Shown: piece after piece, positions 42,478 to 51,076 of the stretch
Layout: the number at the start of each line of letters is the position of its first letter
Position numbering within the stretch: the stretch's first letter is position 1
Assembly (NCBI GenBank): GCA_964547485.1
Contig: CAZJNU010000001.1
Location: forward strand, 73,882 to 137,881
DNA: 64,000 nt
Reading direction: 5' to 3'
From: JACJWR01 sp964547485
GTDB lineage: Bacteria; Actinomycetota; Actinomycetes; S36-B12; UBA10799
Program-made: the position numbers and the translations under genes
Notes under the pieces: generated by a model
Seen by the model: only the letters and a program-made list of their open reading frames with translations
Told to the model about the DNA's origin: nothing
Databases searched by the model: none

Positions 42478-42664
42478 GATCGTGCACGACGAGTCCAGCT
42501 GCGCCTCACTGGGAATGTGCGAAGCAGTTGCACCGGAACTGTTCGAGATCGGCGCTGACGGGTTCCTCACACTGCTGGACCCGGCACCGCCGGAATCGTG
42601 CCGCGGCCAGGCAACCCAGGCCGCGTTGGCCTGTCCGACAGGGGCCTTGCGGATCGAGGACTGA
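42473..42664 (+). CDS. [3Fe-4S] ferredoxin
   Basis: 63 residues. Cys pattern CASLGMC (C-x5-C) then a distant ACPTGAL Cys-Pro, with a further Cys at 43. Three well-placed ligands without the usual fourth point to a 3Fe-4S cluster, as in P450-partner ferredoxins of actinobacteria. It starts 13 bp after the P450 stop. It is likely to carry electrons to that P450; the reductase is not in the window. Confidence 0.92.
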   Translation: MRIVHDESSCASLGMCEAVAPELFEIGADGFLTLLDPAPPESCRGQATQAALACPTGALRIED

Positions 42665-42673
42665 CCGTTCGCG

Positions 42674-42910
42674 TCAGCCTACGATGACCTGCCGTTGCGC
42701 ACGCAGCGACATGATCAGTGCCACGATCCAGCCGATCACGGTCCAACCGAGCAGCAGGTTCACCCAGAAGACGGACCAGTGCGGCACATCGCGAACAGCG
42801 GCGATGGCCCAGGGCAGCATGTAGCCGACCGTGAGGATGGCAACGATCACCGCGACGACCTTCGTCGTCGTCCAGGACTTGTCAACGGATTCCACGTGTA
42901 CTTGTGTCAT
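42674..42910 (-). CDS. Superinfection-immunity-like small membrane protein
   Basis: 78 residues with two membrane helices. VPHWSVFWVNLLLGWTVIG followed by WIVALIMSL is the typical core of the T4-immunity-like family (Imm_superinfect). It is common in bacteria outside prophages, so the phage-exclusion name should not be taken as function. ATG 42910 preferred over 42973. Confidence 0.75.
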   Translation of the reverse strand: MTQVHVESVDKSWTTTKVVAVIVAILTVGYMLPWAIAAVRDVPHWSVFWVNLLLGWTVIGWIVALIMSLRAQRQVIVG

Positions 42911-43000
42911 AGCGGGATGGTACCCATTGGACTTTGCGCTCAGACCTGAATTGGCCGCTGTGACGCGAGACACGGGCGCTGGCCCACCTACAGTCGTGGG

Positions 43001-43453
43001 ATGAGTACTGACGTCATCACCCGCCTATATACCGCCTTCCAGTCGCTGGACGGCGACGCCATGGCCGCCTGCTACGCCCCCGACGCCACCTTCTCCGACC
43101 CCGTCTTCACAGACCTGCACGGCTCTGCGGTGGGGAACATGTGGCGGATGCTCTGCTCCTCTGCGAAGGACTTCAGCGTCACCTTCGACTCGGTCACCGA
43201 CGACTCGGCCCACTGGGTGGCGACCTATACGTTCAGCGGCACCGGCCGCCGCGTTGTCAACGACATCCAGGCTAGCTTCGTCCTCACCGACGGCCTCATC
43301 TCCGCCCACCGCGACTCGTTCGACTTGTGGACCTGGTCCCGGCAGGCCCTCGGTCCGACCGGGTTACTCCTCGGCTGGTCTCCGATCATCAAGAACAAGA
43401 TCCGCGGACAGGCGATGGCCGGACTGCGCAAGTACGAGCGGGCGCATCCGTAG
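43001..43453 (+). CDS. SnoaL/NTF2-like protein
   Basis: 150 residues of the cone-shaped NTF2-like fold. ITRLYTAFQSLDGDAMAACY, APDATFSDPVF and ISAHRDSFDLWTWSRQA are typical of SnoaL-like small-ligand binding or isomerase proteins. No specific function assigned. Confidence 0.82.
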   Translation: MSTDVITRLYTAFQSLDGDAMAACYAPDATFSDPVFTDLHGSAVGNMWRMLCSSAKDFSVTFDSVTDDSAHWVATYTFSGTGRRVVNDIQASFVLTDGLISAHRDSFDLWTWSRQALGPTGLLLGWSPIIKNKIRGQAMAGLRKYERAHP

Positions 43454-43488
43454 CGAGTCTCCTCCGCCTTTGCGCGACTTATCTGATC

Positions 43489-43497
43489 TGATAATAT
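43489..43497 (+). promoter_or_regulatory. -10 promoter element for the AbiEii-like gene
   Basis: TGATAATAT contains GATAAT (43490-43495), one base off TATAAT and unusual in this GC-rich region. A start of transcription 7-10 bp downstream would fall at or just before GTG 43505, predicting a leaderless mRNA. No clear -35 is seen. Confidence 0.5.
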
Positions 43498-43504
43498 TTC
43501 CTTT

Positions 43505-44221
43505 GTGGAACCGCGCACTCCCAAATCAAACGCCCCTTCTGCGATGGTCGACGTCTGGGAGTCCGCTGCCCGACTGCAGCAGTTGGTGCCGGACGCAGTA
43601 CTCGTCGGCGGATCGGCGGCGGTGCTGTACGCCAGCCATCGGCTTTCGACAGACCACGATCACGTGATTGCAGATCTACGTGATCGGTTCGAGCTCGTGC
43701 TCGACGCGTTGGAGGCGGACCCCGAATGGATTACCAACAGGATCCAGCCAGGCAAGATCATCCTCGGCAAGTTGGGTGGAATCGAATCCGGCGTGAGGCA
43801 ACTCATCCGCACCCGACCGCTGGAGACCACCGTCGTCACTCTCCCCTCCGATCGCCAGCTAACCGTCCCAACAGCGGAAGAGACGTTGCGCATCAAGGGT
43901 TACCTGATCGTCAAGCGCAACCAGGTACGGGACTACCTGGACGTCATGGCCCTGTCGAATCGCTACGGGCTAACGGACTCCGCGAGAGTCCTGCGACAGA
44001 TTGACAGCTACTACGCAGACCAACGTCAAACAGCGGGCCTCAGCTCAGAGGGGATCGCGTCGCAATTGGTCCGCCAACTCGCCGATCCGCAGCCCCGCGA
44101 CCGAACAACAACGGCGGAACTGCCGCGGTACAAGGGACTGGCTCCCCAGTGGCACGACTGGCGGGATGTCAGTGCCGCCTGTCGGGTGCTCGCTGTGGCT
44201 GTCGCAGAGGCGGAGGCGTGA
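43505..44221 (+). CDS. AbiEii/AbiGii-like nucleotidyltransferase (probable toxin)
   Basis: 238 residues. The nucleotidyltransferase core VLVGGSAAVLYASHRLSTDH then Asp-His-Asp matches the AbiEii form (Gly-Gly-Ser, then His-Arg-x-Ser-x-Asp). A later LRIKGYLIVKRNQVRDYLDV matches its second conserved block (Lys, Arg-Asp-Tyr-x-Asp). In type IV systems such enzymes are toxins that transfer nucleotides to tRNA. The gene overlaps the next by 4 bp (GTGA). Most characterised pairs put the antitoxin first; here it is second. An alternative start is the Met at codon 14. Confidence 0.8.
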   Translation: MEPRTPKSNAPSAMVDVWESAARLQQLVPDAVLVGGSAAVLYASHRLSTDHDHVIADLRDRFELVLDALEADPEWITNRIQPGKIILGKLGGIESGVRQLIRTRPLETTVVTLPSDRQLTVPTAEETLRIKGYLIVKRNQVRDYLDVMALSNRYGLTDSARVLRQIDSYYADQRQTAGLSSEGIASQLVRQLADPQPRDRTTTAELPRYKGLAPQWHDWRDVSAACRVLAVAVAEAEA

Positions 44222-44661
44222 GCACTCCGCTTCGCAACGTCGATGCTGACTTCGACGAGCCGGTCGAGCAATGGCCCTTCGAAGCAGTGCTGACAGCCGT
44301 GGACCGCGGCGAGGTCACCTTGTGGTCCAGGCTGATTGCTGGGATCCGAGCTGACCCCTGGGGGCCTGTCACGGATTGCGTGCGACAGGCCCTCGAGATC
44401 GCCGAGCCCTACGGTGTAGCGCCGCTCATGCGGGCGGTGATCTCGGATGCGGTCAGAGACGCCGAACAGTTGGAACGACAGCAGGTCGCCCAGCGTGTGC
44501 GCGAGGCAGTGGCAGCAAGCGGACTGACCCAAGCGCAGTTCGCCCGACGGATGGGAACCTCCGCGTCACGGCTGTCCAGCTACGCCAACGGACATGTGGT
44601 GCCCGGTGCCACCATGTTGCTAAGGATCGAGCGCGGAATCCGCTCCCCTGCGGCTACTTGA
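44218..44661 (+). CDS. HTH (Xre-like) protein, probable antitoxin
   Basis: 147 residues. The N-terminal 90 residues are acidic and helical. The C-terminus holds a clear helix-turn-helix: REAVAASGLTQAQFARRMGT then SASRLSSYANGHVVPGATML. Coupled to the nucleotidyltransferase by GTGA. It probably neutralises it and regulates the operon. Its last 8 bp overlap the convergent DoxX gene. Confidence 0.85.
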   Translation: MSTPLRNVDADFDEPVEQWPFEAVLTAVDRGEVTLWSRLIAGIRADPWGPVTDCVRQALEIAEPYGVAPLMRAVISDAVRDAEQLERQQVAQRVREAVAASGLTQAQFARRMGTSASRLSSYANGHVVPGATMLLRIERGIRSPAAT

Positions 44662-45046
44662 CCGGGGACCGCAGCGCCGCGCGGATCATCGGCAACTGCA
44701 GCGGGACTCGCATCCATGCCACCACCGTGATCGGCGATCGGCCCCGCTTGCGCGTAGCGTCGACGGCCATCCACCAGTTGCCGACCCACACCCCCGCCAG
44801 CAGCGACGCGGAGGCGGCCGGCGCCCACCGCTGTCGTGTCAGCAGACCCGCTGCGCAGGCCAGTTCCGCCGCACCGGACAGCACAACCCACGGACGCGGT
44901 GACCCCAGTCCCGGCGGAATGAGTGGTTCGAATACTTGCGGCCGCACCAAATGAACCACTCCGCTAACCAGGAAAGACCCGGCCAGCAGTTTCGTCCCCA
45001 ACGGCAGTGCCTCGTTCAGTTCTGACGGTGCTGGCGTCTCAGTCAT
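44654..45046 (-). CDS. DoxX-like membrane protein
   Basis: 130 residues with about four hydrophobic segments. LLAGSFLVSGVVHLVRPQVF, then SGAAELACAAGLLT, is the DoxX pattern (helix with Gly-x2-His, then a Glu-x-Gly-like second helix). Function uncertain; family members are linked to redox or thiosulfate metabolism. Confidence 0.8.
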   Translation of the reverse strand: MTETPAPSELNEALPLGTKLLAGSFLVSGVVHLVRPQVFEPLIPPGLGSPRPWVVLSGAAELACAAGLLTRQRWAPAASASLLAGVWVGNWWMAVDATRKRGRSPITVVAWMRVPLQLPMIRAALRSPVK

Positions 45047-45131
45047 CTACCTTTCCTACCCGGTCAAGCTGGTTGTGTCCGGGCGATCGGTCAACCGACC
45101 CCCGGCTGACGGATCCCGCTAGATTTCAGCC

Positions 45132-45761
45132 ATGAATCTGACGAAACACGGCCACGCCTGCGTTCGGCTTGATAAGGCGCACCGGAGCCTCCTCATCGAT
45201 CCTGGGATCTGGTCCGCGCCGTACTCCTTCGAGGACGTCGACAGCGTCATCATCACCCACCAGCACTCCGACCATTTCGACCCCGAGGCATTGGCCGGCT
45301 GGCGGCGAATCAATCCGACCGGTACTGTCCACGCCCCCGCCGAGGTGGTGGAACTGCTCACCGGGTTCGGAGTCGACGCGGTCGCGGTGACGGCAGGCGA
45401 CTCCCTGGCGGTGAACGGCTTCGAACTGCGCTTCGTCGGCGGCACCCATGCCGAGATCGTCGACGGTCTGCCCCATTGCGCTAACGTCGGCGTCATCGTC
45501 GACGACTCCGTCTACCACCCAGGGGACTCCCTGTTTGTTCCGGACGGCGAAATCGAATCGCTACTTGTGCCGGTCTCCGGCCCCTGGCTGAAACTTGGTG
45601 ACGCTATCGAATTCGTGCGCCGAGTCGGCCCCAGCCGTGCGTTCCCGATCCACGACGCTTTGCTCAGCGAGATCGGGCAGCAGGTCGCCGATCGGTGGCT
45701 GAGCCAGGCCAGCGGCACCGAGTACCTGCGACTCGACAGCGGTGCCGGCACAAGCGTGTAA
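45132..45761 (+). CDS. MBL-fold metal-dependent hydrolase (UlaG-like)
   Basis: 209 residues. Metal motif ITHQHSDHFD (His-x-His-x-Asp-His), Asp in VYHPGDSL, and His in AFPIHDALLSE. The first strands HGHACVRL and LLIDPG are typical of the UlaG/YtnP subgroup. The substrate is unknown; hydrolysis of a cyclic or ester bond is likely. Start ATG 45132 with no strong ribosome-binding site. Confidence 0.9.
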   Translation: MNLTKHGHACVRLDKAHRSLLIDPGIWSAPYSFEDVDSVIITHQHSDHFDPEALAGWRRINPTGTVHAPAEVVELLTGFGVDAVAVTAGDSLAVNGFELRFVGGTHAEIVDGLPHCANVGVIVDDSVYHPGDSLFVPDGEIESLLVPVSGPWLKLGDAIEFVRRVGPSRAFPIHDALLSEIGQQVADRWLSQASGTEYLRLDSGAGTSV

Positions 45762-45881
45762 CCGCACGGCTCGACAATTCGACGAGGCGATTGTTGCGGA
45801 GAGGCGGGCGGCTGCGCGCGCGTGGGCATAGAGTCGTCCCCAGCACAATGCCCCGGTCGAATATTCACGAGGAGTTCCGCG

Positions 45882-46817
45882 ATGAACATCCAGTCCACCA
45901 CTTCCCGTCGCCTCGTCATCGGACTGGCTGTCGGCGCCGCATCACTGTCGCTGGCTGCCTGCGGCGGAAGCAGTTCCTCCAGTAGCAGTTCCGGCTCCGC
46001 GTCGGCGTCCGCAGCGGCACTGCCCTCGGTGACGGCGGATGCGGCCCTGGCTGCGAAGGTACCGGAGAAGATCAAGTCCAGTGGCAAGTTGACGTTCGGC
46101 ACCGACGCTTCCTACCCGCCCAACGAGTTCGTGGCGGAGGATGGGTCGACCATCGTCGGGATGGACGTGGACATGGGCAACGCGATCGCAGCCAAGTTGG
46201 GCTTGCAGGGAGACTGGACCAACGCCAGCTTCGACTCCCTCATCGTGGGCGTCACAAACGGGAAATTCGACAGTTCGATGTCGTCCTTCACCATCAATCC
46301 GGAGCGGTTGAAGCAGGTCAACATGGTGAGCTACTTCAATGCCGGAACCGAGTGGGCGGTGGCCACGGGTAACCCGCAGAACATCAACCCTGACGACGCC
46401 TGCGGAAAATCTGTCGGCGTTCAGAAGGCAACGGTCCAGGCCGACGACATCGCAGCCCGAAGCGAGGCGTGCACCAAGGCCGGCAAGCCTGCCATCAACG
46501 TGCAGCAGTACAACCTGCAGTCCGATGTGACCACGGCGCTGGTCAGCGGGAAGGTCGACGCAATGCTGGCCGACTCACCGGTAACCGAGTACGCGATCAA
46601 GCAGACCAACGGCAAACTGCAGGCGGCTGGCAGCATCTACGCCTCCGCGCCGTACGGTGTCGCAATTCCCAAGGCCGAGACGGCCTTCGCCGAGACCGTT
46701 CAAGCAGCCATCCAATCCCTGATCGCGGACGGCTCATACCAGAAGATCCTGGACAAGTGGGGTGTTGGCGGCGGTGCCATCAAGACGTCGGAGTTGAACC
46801 CGACCGTCACCTCCTGA
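45882..46817 (+). CDS. Amino-acid ABC transporter, substrate-binding lipoprotein
   Basis: 311 residues. Signal peptide with lipobox (LSLAACGGS, Cys27), Ser-rich linker, then a family 3 periplasmic-binding fold: LTFGTDASYPPNEFVAEDGS, IVGMDVDMGNAIAAKLGL, SVGVQKATVQ and QKILDKWGV. The ligand is a polar amino acid such as glutamate, glutamine or arginine; which one is not visible. First gene of a complete three-gene importer operon; GAGGAG upstream. Confidence 0.93.
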   Translation: MNIQSTTSRRLVIGLAVGAASLSLAACGGSSSSSSSSGSASASAAALPSVTADAALAAKVPEKIKSSGKLTFGTDASYPPNEFVAEDGSTIVGMDVDMGNAIAAKLGLQGDWTNASFDSLIVGVTNGKFDSSMSSFTINPERLKQVNMVSYFNAGTEWAVATGNPQNINPDDACGKSVGVQKATVQADDIAARSEACTKAGKPAINVQQYNLQSDVTTALVSGKVDAMLADSPVTEYAIKQTNGKLQAAGSIYASAPYGVAIPKAETAFAETVQAAIQSLIADGSYQKILDKWGVGGGAIKTSELNPTVTS

Positions 46818-46872
46818 CGATCGCTTCGCGGTACCCACACCCTGAGTTGACAGTGCCCAACGCGGAGGCCTG

Positions 46873-47799
46873 ATGAGTACCGAACTAGCGACCAGCGTGG
46901 GGGACCGCAAACACCCCGAGGCGATCGAGGCCGTCCCGGTTCGACACCCGGGACGGTGGGTGGGCGCGGCGATAATCGCCCTGTTCGCCGCGATGTTCAT
47001 CCACGGGCTGGTGACCAACCCGAACTGGAACTGGACCCTGATCGGGGAGAAGATCTTCTCGGCGCCGATCCTCAAGGGTGTCGGCGTGGTGATCGTGCTG
47101 ACGATCCTGTCGATGATCATCGGCCTCGCACTGGGGATCGTGCTGGCGATCATGCGGTTGTCGCCCAACCCGGTGCTCAGCGGTTCGGCGTGGATGTTCA
47201 TCTGGGTCTTCCGCGGGACTCCGGTGCTGGTCCAGTTGTTCCTGTGGGGCAACATCATCGCCCTCTATCAGCACATCGCCCTCGGCATCCCCTTCGGTCC
47301 CGAGATGCTCACCTTCGACACCAAGACCCTGATCCCGGCATTTGTGGCGGCACTGTTGGGGTTGGGGTTGAACGAGGCCGCCTACATGTCGGAGATTGTC
47401 CGGGCCGGGATAATCAGCGTCGACGAGGGCCAGGAGGAGGCCGCCACCGCGTTGGGGATGAGCCGGATGCAGACCTTGCGGGTGATCGTGGTTCCGCAGG
47501 CGATGCGGGTGATCGTGCCGCCGACCGGTAACGAGACCATCAGCATGCTCAAGACCACCTCGTTGGTGTTCATTATCCCGCTGACCTCCGAACTGTTCTT
47601 CCAGGCGGGCAACATCGGCACTCGACTCTTCCAGCCGTTTCCGATGGCGATCATGGCGAGCATCTGGTACCTGGCGCTGACCTCGGTGCTGATGGTCGGC
47701 CAGTACTACATCGAACGGCACTACGCCAAGGGTGCGATGCGTGACCTACCACCCACCCCATTCCAGAAGCTCAAGGCCAAACTCGGAAAGGGTGACTGA
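46873..47799 (+). CDS. Amino-acid ABC transporter, permease
   Basis: 308 residues with about five membrane helices. The EAA loop, which contacts the ATPase, is in SVDEGQEEAATALGMSRMQT. GSAWMFIWVFRGTPVLVQLF is characteristic of HisM/GlnP-type permeases (RGTP). A single permease gene implies a homodimer in the membrane. It follows the binding protein by 55 bp. Confidence 0.95.
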   Translation: MSTELATSVGDRKHPEAIEAVPVRHPGRWVGAAIIALFAAMFIHGLVTNPNWNWTLIGEKIFSAPILKGVGVVIVLTILSMIIGLALGIVLAIMRLSPNPVLSGSAWMFIWVFRGTPVLVQLFLWGNIIALYQHIALGIPFGPEMLTFDTKTLIPAFVAALLGLGLNEAAYMSEIVRAGIISVDEGQEEAATALGMSRMQTLRVIVVPQAMRVIVPPTGNETISMLKTTSLVFIIPLTSELFFQAGNIGTRLFQPFPMAIMASIWYLALTSVLMVGQYYIERHYAKGAMRDLPPTPFQKLKAKLGKGD

Positions 47800-47803
47800 C
47801 GAG

Positions 47804-48586
47804 ATGACCACCCAGGCACCCTCACCCGAGGTCATGGTCAGAGCAGAGCAAGTCCACAAGTCCTTCGGTCGCCATGAGGTACTGAAGGGCATCGACTTTG
47901 AGGTGGGTACCGGCGAGGTTGCCTGCATCGTGGGCCCCTCCGGCGGTGGCAAATCCACCTTCCTGCGGTGCGTCAACCACTTGGAGAAGATCAATGCAGG
48001 CCGACTCTGGGTCGCCGGCGATCTCATCGGCTATGTCCAGCGCGGAGACAAACTGCACGAGATGAAAGACAAAGAGGTCGCCGCCCAACGCCGCGCCATC
48101 GGTATGGTGTTCCAACGGTTCAATCTGTTCCCGCATATGACGGCGGCCGAGAACGTGATGTCTGGACCGGTGGTCGTGCAGGGACTCGACAAGAATGACA
48201 GTCGGGCACGAGCCATCGAGCTACTCGCCTCAGTGGGCCTCGGTGACCGCGGCGACAGTTACCCCGCTCAGATGTCCGGTGGGCAGCAGCAGCGGGTGGC
48301 AATTGCCCGGGCGCTGGCGATGGAGCCGGAGCTGATGTTGTTTGACGAGCCGACCTCGGCGCTGGATCCGGAGTTGGTCGGCGACGTCCTCGACGTCATG
48401 CGCAAACTCGCCGAGAGCGGTATGACGATGATGGTGGTCACCCACGAGATGGGCTTCGCCCGCGAAGTCGGTGACTCCCTCGCGTTCATAGATCAGGGCG
48501 TGGTAGCGGACTTCGGGCCGCCCAAGGAGTTGCTTGCCAACCCGTCGAGCCAGCGGTTCCGGGAGTTCCTGGGCAAGGTCCTCTGA
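47804..48586 (+). CDS. Amino-acid ABC transporter, ATP-binding protein
   Basis: 260 residues. Walker A GPSGGGKST (about 46-54), Q-loop in MVFQRFNLFPHM, signature MSGGQQQR (Leu of LSGGQ replaced by Met), Walker B LMLFDEPTSALDPE and switch His in VVTHEMGF. Start ATG 47804, 4 bp after the permease stop. It powers the importer. Last gene of the operon. Confidence 0.95.
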   Translation: MTTQAPSPEVMVRAEQVHKSFGRHEVLKGIDFEVGTGEVACIVGPSGGGKSTFLRCVNHLEKINAGRLWVAGDLIGYVQRGDKLHEMKDKEVAAQRRAIGMVFQRFNLFPHMTAAENVMSGPVVVQGLDKNDSRARAIELLASVGLGDRGDSYPAQMSGGQQQRVAIARALAMEPELMLFDEPTSALDPELVGDVLDVMRKLAESGMTMMVVTHEMGFAREVGDSLAFIDQGVVADFGPPKELLANPSSQRFREFLGKVL

Positions 48587-48617
48587 CTCGGCAAGCAATA
48601 GGGCTACGGATTGGAGC

Positions 48618-49457
48618 ATGGCCTTGGCTGACAACTCCAAGGATCTGGTCGTCATCACCGGCAGCAGCCGAGGGATGGGCCAGGCCCTGGCCCGGCTGTT
48701 TGTTGCAGACGGTTGGGAGGTGCTCGGTATCTCCCGATCGGGACCCGCGTCAGGACCGGGTGCCGCGCCCGCGCCCGACGGAACAACGCGCACCGACGAC
48801 GGCATCCGAGTTCTGCGCGCCGACCTGAGCCGGATCGATGGGATCGAGCGCGCGGTCGAGGTCGTGAGCGGGATCTGCGCAAAGGAGGACCGTAGGATCG
48901 CGTTTCTGGCGAACAACGCCGGCGCATTGGGGCACCTGGGTCCGCTGGGTGATGATGCGGTCGATGATCTCGAACGACTGATGGCCTTGCACGTCTATGC
49001 GCCGATGCGCCTCGTCACCGGCCAACTGGGCTCCTTCCGAGATGGGGCGCGAGTCCTCAATCTCGCCTCTCGAGCTGGCCACATTCCGATCGTCGGGGTG
49101 GGTCCCTACTGCATCTCCAAACACGCCGAGGTGGCACTGACCGGCGTGCTCCGGTTGGAGCTCGCTGAGCGGGGCATCCTCGTCGGTACCGTCATCCCCG
49201 GCGAGGTCGACACTCAGATGCAGCAGGAACTCAGGGCCCCGAGTCCGGACGACTTCGCGCTGGCAGACTTCTTCCGAGCCAACGTCGTGAACCTGATCCC
49301 GGTCGAGGTGGCAGCGCGATTCCTCTACTGGATCCTGACCGTCAGCAGCGATGCCGAATTCGCCCGTGAGGATGACTGGTTCATCTACGACCAACCCGTC
49401 GCACCGGCCTGGCTACCCCCGGGTGAGCGCTTTGACTATCCGAATCCGGACGCCTGA
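48618..49457 (+). CDS. Short-chain dehydrogenase/reductase
   Basis: 279 residues. Classical SDR motifs: TGSSRGMGQAL for cofactor, NNAG at the beta-4 position, Ser in VLNLASRAG, and YCISK (Tyr-x3-Lys). A Pro/Gly-rich insert (about 44-60) follows beta-2. PGEVDTQM lies after the active site. Substrate unknown. It follows the ABC ATPase by 31 bp and might share its mRNA. Confidence 0.92.
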   Translation: MALADNSKDLVVITGSSRGMGQALARLFVADGWEVLGISRSGPASGPGAAPAPDGTTRTDDGIRVLRADLSRIDGIERAVEVVSGICAKEDRRIAFLANNAGALGHLGPLGDDAVDDLERLMALHVYAPMRLVTGQLGSFRDGARVLNLASRAGHIPIVGVGPYCISKHAEVALTGVLRLELAERGILVGTVIPGEVDTQMQQELRAPSPDDFALADFFRANVVNLIPVEVAARFLYWILTVSSDAEFAREDDWFIYDQPVAPAWLPPGERFDYPNPDA

Positions 49458-49465
49458 CTGCGCCC

Positions 49466-50803
49466 CTACTTCATGGCGGGGAAGTTGATGGGATGACCGA
49501 GGGTGTCAGCGAGGGCCTGGAACACTCTCGCGGCCGGAATCGTGCATGGTGCATCGCTGGCGGGGTTGGCAGTGAGGGTGGCGGCGTCGGTGCAGGCGCC
49601 GTTGGCGATATCGCTGTTTGTCTGCACCGCCACGGTCGTGTCGGTGGTGGTGTCGTGGTAGAGAGCCGTGTTGTAGCCGGGGAGTTCGCCCATGTGACCG
49701 ACCCAGCCGTTACCGCAGCCGGCGGCCAACCCGTAGCTGTAGCCAGCCGGGTCGGGGAACGAAGTGAGTCGCTGAACCTGCGTAGCGTCGTCGAGTAGGC
49801 CCTGACCGGTGCCAAGCGCACGACCGTAGGTCAACAGGTCCGTCATGTCTGAGATGAGCTCACCTGCGGTCCATGCCCACTGCGGATTCCAGTTCGTGGC
49901 GTTACTCGGCCGGTCCGGCGTAGCCGCGTCTCCCTGCAGCGTGAAGCCCTGCGGATACGGCTCCGGGATGCTCGATGATGCGCCGGGATAGGAGGTGTTC
50001 GTGAGTCCGAGCGGTGTGAAGATCCCGCTGCGGTAGGCCTGCTCGACCGGTTGACCGGTCACCTTCTCGATGACCTTGCCGAGTAGCACGGTGTTCGTGT
50101 TGGAGTAGGAGTACTGCGCTCCCGGCTCGAACATCGCCGGTTCCGCCAACCCAATGGCGAGCACCTGATCAGGCGTGAACACAGTGGCCGGATCCGCGAA
50201 GTAGACGTCGGTGAATTTCGGACTGAAGGTGTAGCTGGCGACGCCCGACGTCATGTTGGCGAGCATCCGCAGCGTGACCCGGTTGCCGTTGGGCACGCCG
50301 ACGACGTACTTGTCGATCGTGTCATCGAGGGACACCTTGCCCTGCTGGACCAGTTGCAGAATCAAGGTGCCGGTGAACGTCTTGGTGATGGAACCGATCC
50401 GGGTGTGCATCCCCACAGTCATCGGCGTCTTGGTCGCCGGATCGGCCACGCCGTACGCCTTGGTCCAGGTTCCGGTCGGCGAACGCACACCAACGATGAC
50501 ACCGGACGCGGCTATCTGGCTGGACGCCTGCTTCGCCGCCGCGTCAAGCTTCCCGACGAGTTGCGCCGGAAGCGGGGTGGTCGCGGCTGTCGGGTTGGCT
50601 GGCGCGGCCACGACTTCAGCAGGGTCGGGCACGCAGCCGATCGACGGCGACGGCGAGCCAGCAGCATCAGCGGAGTCGGCGGTTGAGGAGGCGGCTGCCG
50701 ACCCTGCCCCGTTCGGCGCCGAGGAGGACGATGAACCGCAAGCCGACAACAGAATCGCAAGGCCCGCGATCGTCAAGGCGGATAAGGACCGGTGCACGTG
50801 CAC
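49466..50803 (-). CDS. Serine beta-lactamase-like lipoprotein (class C fold)
   Basis: About 445 residues. Lipobox LLSACGSS (Cys22) with a Ser/Gly linker. Active-site residues: SxxK in RIGSITKTFTG (about 137-140), YSN in QYSYSNTN (about 230), and the third motif HMG in GWVGHMGELPGYN (about 370) in place of KTG. This is the layout of DD-peptidase/esterase-type proteins. GTG 50803 is chosen from GAGGGAG 5 bp upstream. Confidence 0.9.
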   Translation of the reverse strand: MHVHRSLSALTIAGLAILLSACGSSSSSAPNGAGSAAASSTADSADAAGSPSPSIGCVPDPAEVVAAPANPTAATTPLPAQLVGKLDAAAKQASSQIAASGVIVGVRSPTGTWTKAYGVADPATKTPMTVGMHTRIGSITKTFTGTLILQLVQQGKVSLDDTIDKYVVGVPNGNRVTLRMLANMTSGVASYTFSPKFTDVYFADPATVFTPDQVLAIGLAEPAMFEPGAQYSYSNTNTVLLGKVIEKVTGQPVEQAYRSGIFTPLGLTNTSYPGASSSIPEPYPQGFTLQGDAATPDRPSNATNWNPQWAWTAGELISDMTDLLTYGRALGTGQGLLDDATQVQRLTSFPDPAGYSYGLAAGCGNGWVGHMGELPGYNTALYHDTTTDTTVAVQTNSDIANGACTDAATLTANPASDAPCTIPAARVFQALADTLGHPINFPAMK

Positions 50804-51076
50804 GCCTACTCCCTCGGTCGCACCACAGTCGCGACATGACCACGTCGTCATTCACATCAGGGCGCTTGCCCTGCTCTCCAGGACCCAAAGGATACAAGCA
50901 GGTCGACGGTCGCCGCGTTGGCGAATCGGCTTCCGAAATGGGATCGCAGTTCGCATCACGACAGCCCCGCGGCTACTCTTCGCGCGGTCCCGCCCGAACT
51001 CGTGGCGAGTGCTGGTCCGAGCACTTCTTGCCAGTCAGGTGGCGCTGCCGGGAGTCGCTGACCTAGGGTCACGCAC

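Noticed and set aside
46885..47721. 278-codon minus-strand frame
   Set aside because: Antisense to the ABC permease; extremely His/Asp/Arg-rich, as expected from a shadow of hydrophobic codons.
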